From NCBI GenBank assembly GCA_964503885.1, contig CAZDCD010000001.1, positions 124,001-188,000 of the forward strand: a DNA stretch of 64,000 nt. The letters are read 5' to 3'. The notes below the pieces were generated by a model that was given only the letters and a program-made list of their open reading frames with translations, was not told the DNA's origin and searched no databases. Origin of the DNA: CAZDCD01 sp964503885. Lineage in GTDB: Bacteria; Bacteroidota; Bacteroidia; Bacteroidales; UBA10428. The translations under genes and the position numbers were made by a program. Shown one piece after another: positions 62,628 to 64,000 of this stretch (position 1 is the first letter of the stretch; each line of letters starts with the position of its first letter).

Positions 62628-63614
62628 ATGGAGAAGGTAATAGAGGTTTCCGGCCTTACCAAGAAATACGGTACCTATACCGCAGTTAATAATCTGAGCC
62701 TGTCAATCACCAAAGGTGAAATTTTTGGTTTGCTGGGGCCAAATGGCGCCGGAAAATCAACCACCATTCTTATGTTGCTTGGGTTGACCGAACCCGATTC
62801 CGGAAAAATCAGGATATGCGGTACAGATTCAGTCCGTTACCCTATTCAGGTGAAAAAAAAGGTAGGGTATTTGCCCGAAGATGTGGGTTTTTATGATGAC
62901 TTTACTGGGCTTGAAAACCTGATTTATACTGCGCGTCTGAATAACCTGTCAAAAGATGATGCAAAGCAGAGGGCTGCAGAACTTCTCAACAGGGTGGGAC
63001 TATCTGACGAGAGCGACAAAAAGGTCGGAAAGTATTCCCGGGGAATGCGTCAAAGGCTTGGTCTTGCCGATGTGCTTATAAAGTTGCCGGAAGTAATCAT
63101 CCTTGATGAACCAACACTCGGCATCGACCCGGCGGGTGTAAAGGAATTTCTTGAACTGATCGTAAAGCTCAGCAGGAAGGATAAAATAACCGTTCTTTTT
63201 TCATCACACCTTCTGCATCAGGTGCAGCAGGTATGTGACCGTATGGGGATATTCGTAAAAGGTCGGTTGCTGGCAGAAGGTAATATCGATTCGCTGGCAA
63301 AACAGTTATTTTCGACCAATATGTTTAATACCGAATGTGGAATTTTGCCGGCAATTGGAACCAGGGGCAATGCGAAATCCAGATCTGTCACAGAAAATGA
63401 TCTACTGAAAAAACTGCAGCAAATACATGGTGTGGCGCAGGTGAAAATGAACAACGATCATTTCCAGATTGAATCCGAAAGTGATGTTGCCCGTGAAGTA
63501 GCTCAGGTAGTTGTAAATTCAGGTTTCGGATTGAGTTATCTGAATAAGAAGGAATATGGGCTGGATGATATCTATTACCAATATTTTCAGGGAGGTAACG
63601 ATTATGCAAATTAG
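62628..63614 (+). CDS. ABC-2 type transporter ATPase
   Basis: A 328-residue ATPase with Walker A GPNGAGKST, signature YSRGMRQRLGLADVL, Walker B VIILDEPTLGID and switch His in FSSHLLH. An extended C-terminal part (about 230-328) is typical of exporters paired with ABC-2 permeases. Preceded by AAGGAGGTGAG; overlaps the permease start by 11 bp. Substrate unknown. Confidence 0.93.
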   Translation: MEKVIEVSGLTKKYGTYTAVNNLSLSITKGEIFGLLGPNGAGKSTTILMLLGLTEPDSGKIRICGTDSVRYPIQVKKKVGYLPEDVGFYDDFTGLENLIYTARLNNLSKDDAKQRAAELLNRVGLSDESDKKVGKYSRGMRQRLGLADVLIKLPEVIILDEPTLGIDPAGVKEFLELIVKLSRKDKITVLFSSHLLHQVQQVCDRMGIFVKGRLLAEGNIDSLAKQLFSTNMFNTECGILPAIGTRGNAKSRSVTENDLLKKLQQIHGVAQVKMNNDHFQIESESDVAREVAQVVVNSGFGLSYLNKKEYGLDDIYYQYFQGGNDYAN

Positions 63615-64000
63615 TATTCCTAAAATAAGGCTTTCAAAATTATCCGGTTTGTTGAATGCAAACAATTTATTGAAAAAACAAGAATTTCAGCGGCCGGAAA
63701 ATCATTCGGTTCGGCCATTCTGGGTTATGGTTCAGAAAGAGATCACCGACAGTATCAGAAGCTGGCGGTTTGTTATTTTGATGGCCATAATCGTCCTTGC
63801 CTGTATGGGCTCACTCTATACTTCACTCTCGAATATGGCCAAATCTGCAAAAGAAGCCAGAGAAAACGCATTCTTTTTTCTGAATTTATTCACTCTTTCT
63901 GATGGTACTTTACCACCCTTCTTTGTATTTGTAAGTTTTTTGGGGCCGCTTTTAGGGATCAGCCTTGGATTTGATGCGATTAATACTGAGCAAAGCAAAG
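63604..64000 (+). CDS. ABC-2 permease, N-terminal part
   Basis: The gene starts at 63604 (GGAGG 8 bp upstream), overlaps the ATPase stop by 11 bp and runs off the right edge after 132 codons. The visible part has a cytoplasmic N terminus of about 55 residues, then membrane helix RFVILMAIIVLACMGSLYTS, an extracellular loop and a second helix (FFVFVSFLGPLLGISLGFD). This is the layout of NosY/ABC-2-type permeases. Confidence 0.8.
   Translation, partial: MQISIPKIRLSKLSGLLNANNLLKKQEFQRPENHSVRPFWVMVQKEITDSIRSWRFVILMAIIVLACMGSLYTSLSNMAKSAKEARENAFFFLNLFTLSDGTLPPFFVFVSFLGPLLGISLGFDAINTEQSK

Overview
The window looks like chromosomal DNA of an anaerobic or environmental Bacteroidota, most likely Bacteroidales. 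Evidence: a Bat (Bacteroides aerotolerance) operon; a secreted protease with a type IX secretion (T9SS) C-terminal sorting domain; a TonB-dependent receptor paired with a surface beta-propeller under a cobalamin riboswitch; a GH3/serine-hydrolase fusion; a phosphosulfolactate-synthase homologue; -7 elements of the form TAnnTTTG; and a tmRNA whose tag reads GESNFALAA. No tRNA, rRNA, insertion sequence, prophage or CRISPR array was seen. Most of it is ordinary core genome, with accessory material from about 41 to 60 kb.

Layout. 0-5.7 kb (minus): moxR, a small secreted protein, a DUF58 protein, a BatD/DUF4381-like membrane protein, batA, batB and the start of batC. 5.9-7.3 kb (plus): truA and a YfiR-like protein. 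7.3-11.3 kb (minus): TPR protein, comA homologue, DUF368 (PopT-like) transporter and aroE. 11.5-18.6 kb (minus): a lipoprotein with a degenerate GH84-like body, folD, ffh and argS. 18.8-23.6 kb (minus): a family 2 glycosyltransferase, trmO with an XRE regulator behind a three-site operator, a RibD/DHFR-like gene broken by one in-frame TGA, a sulfite-oxidase-like molybdoenzyme and a 59-residue membrane protein.

23.8-36.4 kb (minus) is a probable cobalamin-acquisition transcription unit: promoter, riboswitch, btuB-type receptor, DUF5074-like propeller lipoprotein, T9SS trypsin-like protease, a 1035-residue protein with about twelve 62-residue repeats, btuF, a 94-residue helical protein, btuC, btuD and a small membrane protein. 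The protease and repeat protein are unexpected here. 36.5-42.5 kb: an outer-membrane barrel protein, pstSCAB-phoU, and a divergent porin; the pstS/porin intergenic region carries 11-bp direct repeats resembling Pho boxes.

43.6-50.4 kb: a TPR protein with an Arg/Met/Gln-rich exported protein, galK with a clear promoter and terminator, a DUF6485-like Cys-rich protein, a small lipoprotein, and the GH3/serine-hydrolase fusion. 50.9-60.4 kb: an FKBP isomerase, an RRM protein, two GH5-like enzymes, an ArsR repressor with a 16-bp-period operator array controlling a Met-rich protein, an Asp/Glu racemase, 5-formyl-THF cyclo-ligase, a soluble GAF histidine kinase, Hsp20 and a JmjC-like cupin. 60.6-61.0 kb is tmRNA (minus). 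The right edge holds a NEW3-domain protein, an ABC ATPase and the start of its ABC-2 permease.

Intergenic DNA repeatedly contains degenerate short-period phrases (TTTGGAATTTGG, GTGTTCCAG, TTTCGGGTTTCGG, TTTGTGAATCTTCGTGA types), which are listed as a separate finding.
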